Assembly (NCBI GenBank): GCA_900539345.1
Contig: UQBS01000050.1
Span: 1 to 21,851 of the forward strand
DNA length: 21,851 nucleotides
Direction: 5' to 3'
Source of the DNA: an uncultured Coriobacteriaceae bacterium
Lineage (GTDB): Bacteria; Actinomycetota; Coriobacteriia; Coriobacteriales; UMGS124
Below, piece by piece: positions 20,983 through 21,851 of this stretch (the stretch's first letter is position 1; each line of letters begins with the position of its first letter). A program made the position numbers and the translations under genes. The notes beneath the pieces are model-generated. The model ran no database searches, was not told where the DNA came from, and saw only the letters and a program-made list of their open reading frames with translations.

Positions 20983-21741
20983 CTACAGCCCACGGATTCG
21001 ACTGAAGAAGAGTTCGCGCACCTCGGCCGAGCGGCTGCGGCTCACCGGAACGGTCGTGCCGTCTGACAGGGTGAGGTTGTGGGTGCCGAGCTGCGCGACG
21101 TCGTCGAGGCTTACCAGGTAGCTTTGGTGCACGCGGGCAAAGCCCTCGCCCAGAAGCTCGCCAAGCTCGCCCAGTTGCATGTACGTACGAATGACCTCGC
21201 CCTCGGTTTTGGCGCCTGCATGTTTGGTTGCCCTCAGGTGGATCTCGATGACGCGACCCTTGCTCTCGACGTAGACGACCTCTTGGGGATAAATCTTGCG
21301 GTCGTTGCGGCCGACATGCACCCGGATGGGTTCTGCGGCATTTTCCTGCAGGTTTGAGAGTGCCCGGTCGAGCGCCTCGTCGAAGTCGTCCTTGTTGACG
21401 GGCTTGGTGAGAAACGACACGTGCTTGGTGCGGTACACCTTGGCATGCATGTCTTCGCGGCCGCTGACGTAGATGACCTGTGTGCCGCTTTCCGGGCTGA
21501 AGAGCGTGCGGACTGCGTCGATGCCGCAGGGTTCGTCTTCGGCAAGCTGGATGTCCATGAAGACGATGTCGCATGCCATATGGCCGCGCGTCATGCTGCG
21601 CGTCAAGTCGCTCAGGCGCGTGAAGCAGTGAACTTCGAGCTCGGTTTTGTCTGCGTACTGGCGTGCCAACTCGGCGATCATGTGTGCCGACAGTTCGCTG
21701 TCGTCAAGAACTGCAACCTGATACATGCTCGCCCCCGTCAT
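20983..21741 (-). CDS. LytTR-family response regulator (AgrA/LytR type)
   Basis: The product is 252 aa from ATG 21741; ATG 21726, preceded by a GGGGG run, would give 247 aa starting MYQVAVLDD. The N-terminal receiver domain has the acidic pair D13/D14, phospho-acceptor D63 in CDIVFMDIQL, a conserved Ser in VIYVSG and the Lys of FLTKPV. The C-terminal LytTR DNA-binding domain spans about 138-248 (RKIYPQEVVYVESKGRVIEI, then RTYMQLGELGELL, FARVHQSYLVSL and VPVSRSR). It is the first gene of a minus-strand operon with the two kinase-like genes and is the expected recipient of phosphate from His260 of the middle gene. A TACATTT palindrome about 40 bases upstream may be its binding site. Confidence 0.93.
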   Translation of the reverse strand: MTGASMYQVAVLDDSELSAHMIAELARQYADKTELEVHCFTRLSDLTRSMTRGHMACDIVFMDIQLAEDEPCGIDAVRTLFSPESGTQVIYVSGREDMHAKVYRTKHVSFLTKPVNKDDFDEALDRALSNLQENAAEPIRVHVGRNDRKIYPQEVVYVESKGRVIEIHLRATKHAGAKTEGEVIRTYMQLGELGELLGEGFARVHQSYLVSLDDVAQLGTHNLTLSDGTTVPVSRSRSAEVRELFFSRIRGL

Positions 21742-21780
21742 TCGCTCACTCGTTCGTTTGTCTGCACCTTGGTTTCACGC

Positions 21781-21795
21781 TAAATGTACATTTTA
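21781..21795. promoter_or_regulatory. AAATGTACATTT palindrome upstream of the response regulator
   Basis: A perfect 12-bp palindrome (21782-21793) extended to TAAATGTACATTTTA lies 41 bases before the response regulator start. On the minus strand it contains a TAAAAT -10-like box. An autoregulatory operator is possible. Confidence 0.4.
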
Positions 21796-21851
21796 AGGAG
21801 GCTTCGCCAGTTTGTGTGGGTAGATCTCAAGTGGCCTAAGCCCTTCCAGGC

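Noticed and set aside
21795..21851. Start of a plus-strand gene after AAGGAGG at the window end
   Set aside because: The possible GTG at 21814 is 12 bases from the ribosome-like site, and too few codons remain to judge.

Overview
The window is high-GC DNA with actinobacterial-type Shine-Dalgarno sites. Its gene content points to an anaerobic member of the Coriobacteriia (Eggerthellaceae/Atopobiaceae/Coriobacteriaceae type): a multi-TM LuxR-family regulator divergent from a Tat-exported fumarate-reductase-like flavoprotein, a DmsA/DmsB/TorD-type molybdoenzyme set, a DUF4012 protein, DUF4143 ATPases, and a LytTR/GHKL signalling operon. This is inferred from gene content; genus and species cannot be read from the sequence.

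Layout. 1-3.2 kb: DUF4012 envelope protein, then a DUF3825 protein. 3.2-6.4 kb: an accessory island. It holds a DUF4143 AAA+ ATPase preceded by six 33-bp repeat units, flanked by a duplication of the 3' end of the DUF3825 gene and followed by 54-bp and 23-bp repeats; then a ZIP metal transporter (minus strand); then a four-unit 23-bp array running into the C-terminal remnant of a second DUF4143 ATPase. 6.4-10.2 kb: LuxR-type membrane regulator (minus) divergent from a Tat-exported FAD reductase, which ends at a strong terminator. 10.2-12.7 kb: an AT-rich palindrome cluster, a Fic-fold protein lacking the catalytic His, and an intergenic element made of 41-bp repeats in opposite orientations around hairpins. 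12.7-16.95 kb: molybdopterin catalytic subunit, four-cluster ferredoxin subunit and TorD-like chaperone, then a terminator. 17.1-19.0 kb: a 42-bp repeat array whose last copy overlaps the start of an XRE-HTH/alanine-aminotransferase (AlaA) fusion. 19.0-21.8 kb (minus): LytTR response regulator followed by two overlapping kinase-like genes that appear to split the parts of one histidine kinase between them.

How the genes work together. The flavoprotein and the molybdoenzyme are both exported by Tat and look like terminal reductases for anaerobic respiration. In both, the residues that align by eye with the known active site are substituted, so their substrates are unlikely to be fumarate or DMSO. 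The regulator next to the flavoprotein is probably its transcriptional switch.

The most unusual theme is the set of intergenic arrays. Each has a fixed period (23, 33, 41 or 42 bp) and joins a conserved core to filler of constant length but variable sequence. Two of them lie directly in front of DUF4143 ATPase sequence (one gene intact, one decayed) with different core sequences. One of the others lies over the start of an HTH-containing gene. Together with the split kinase, this is the best candidate here for undescribed biology.
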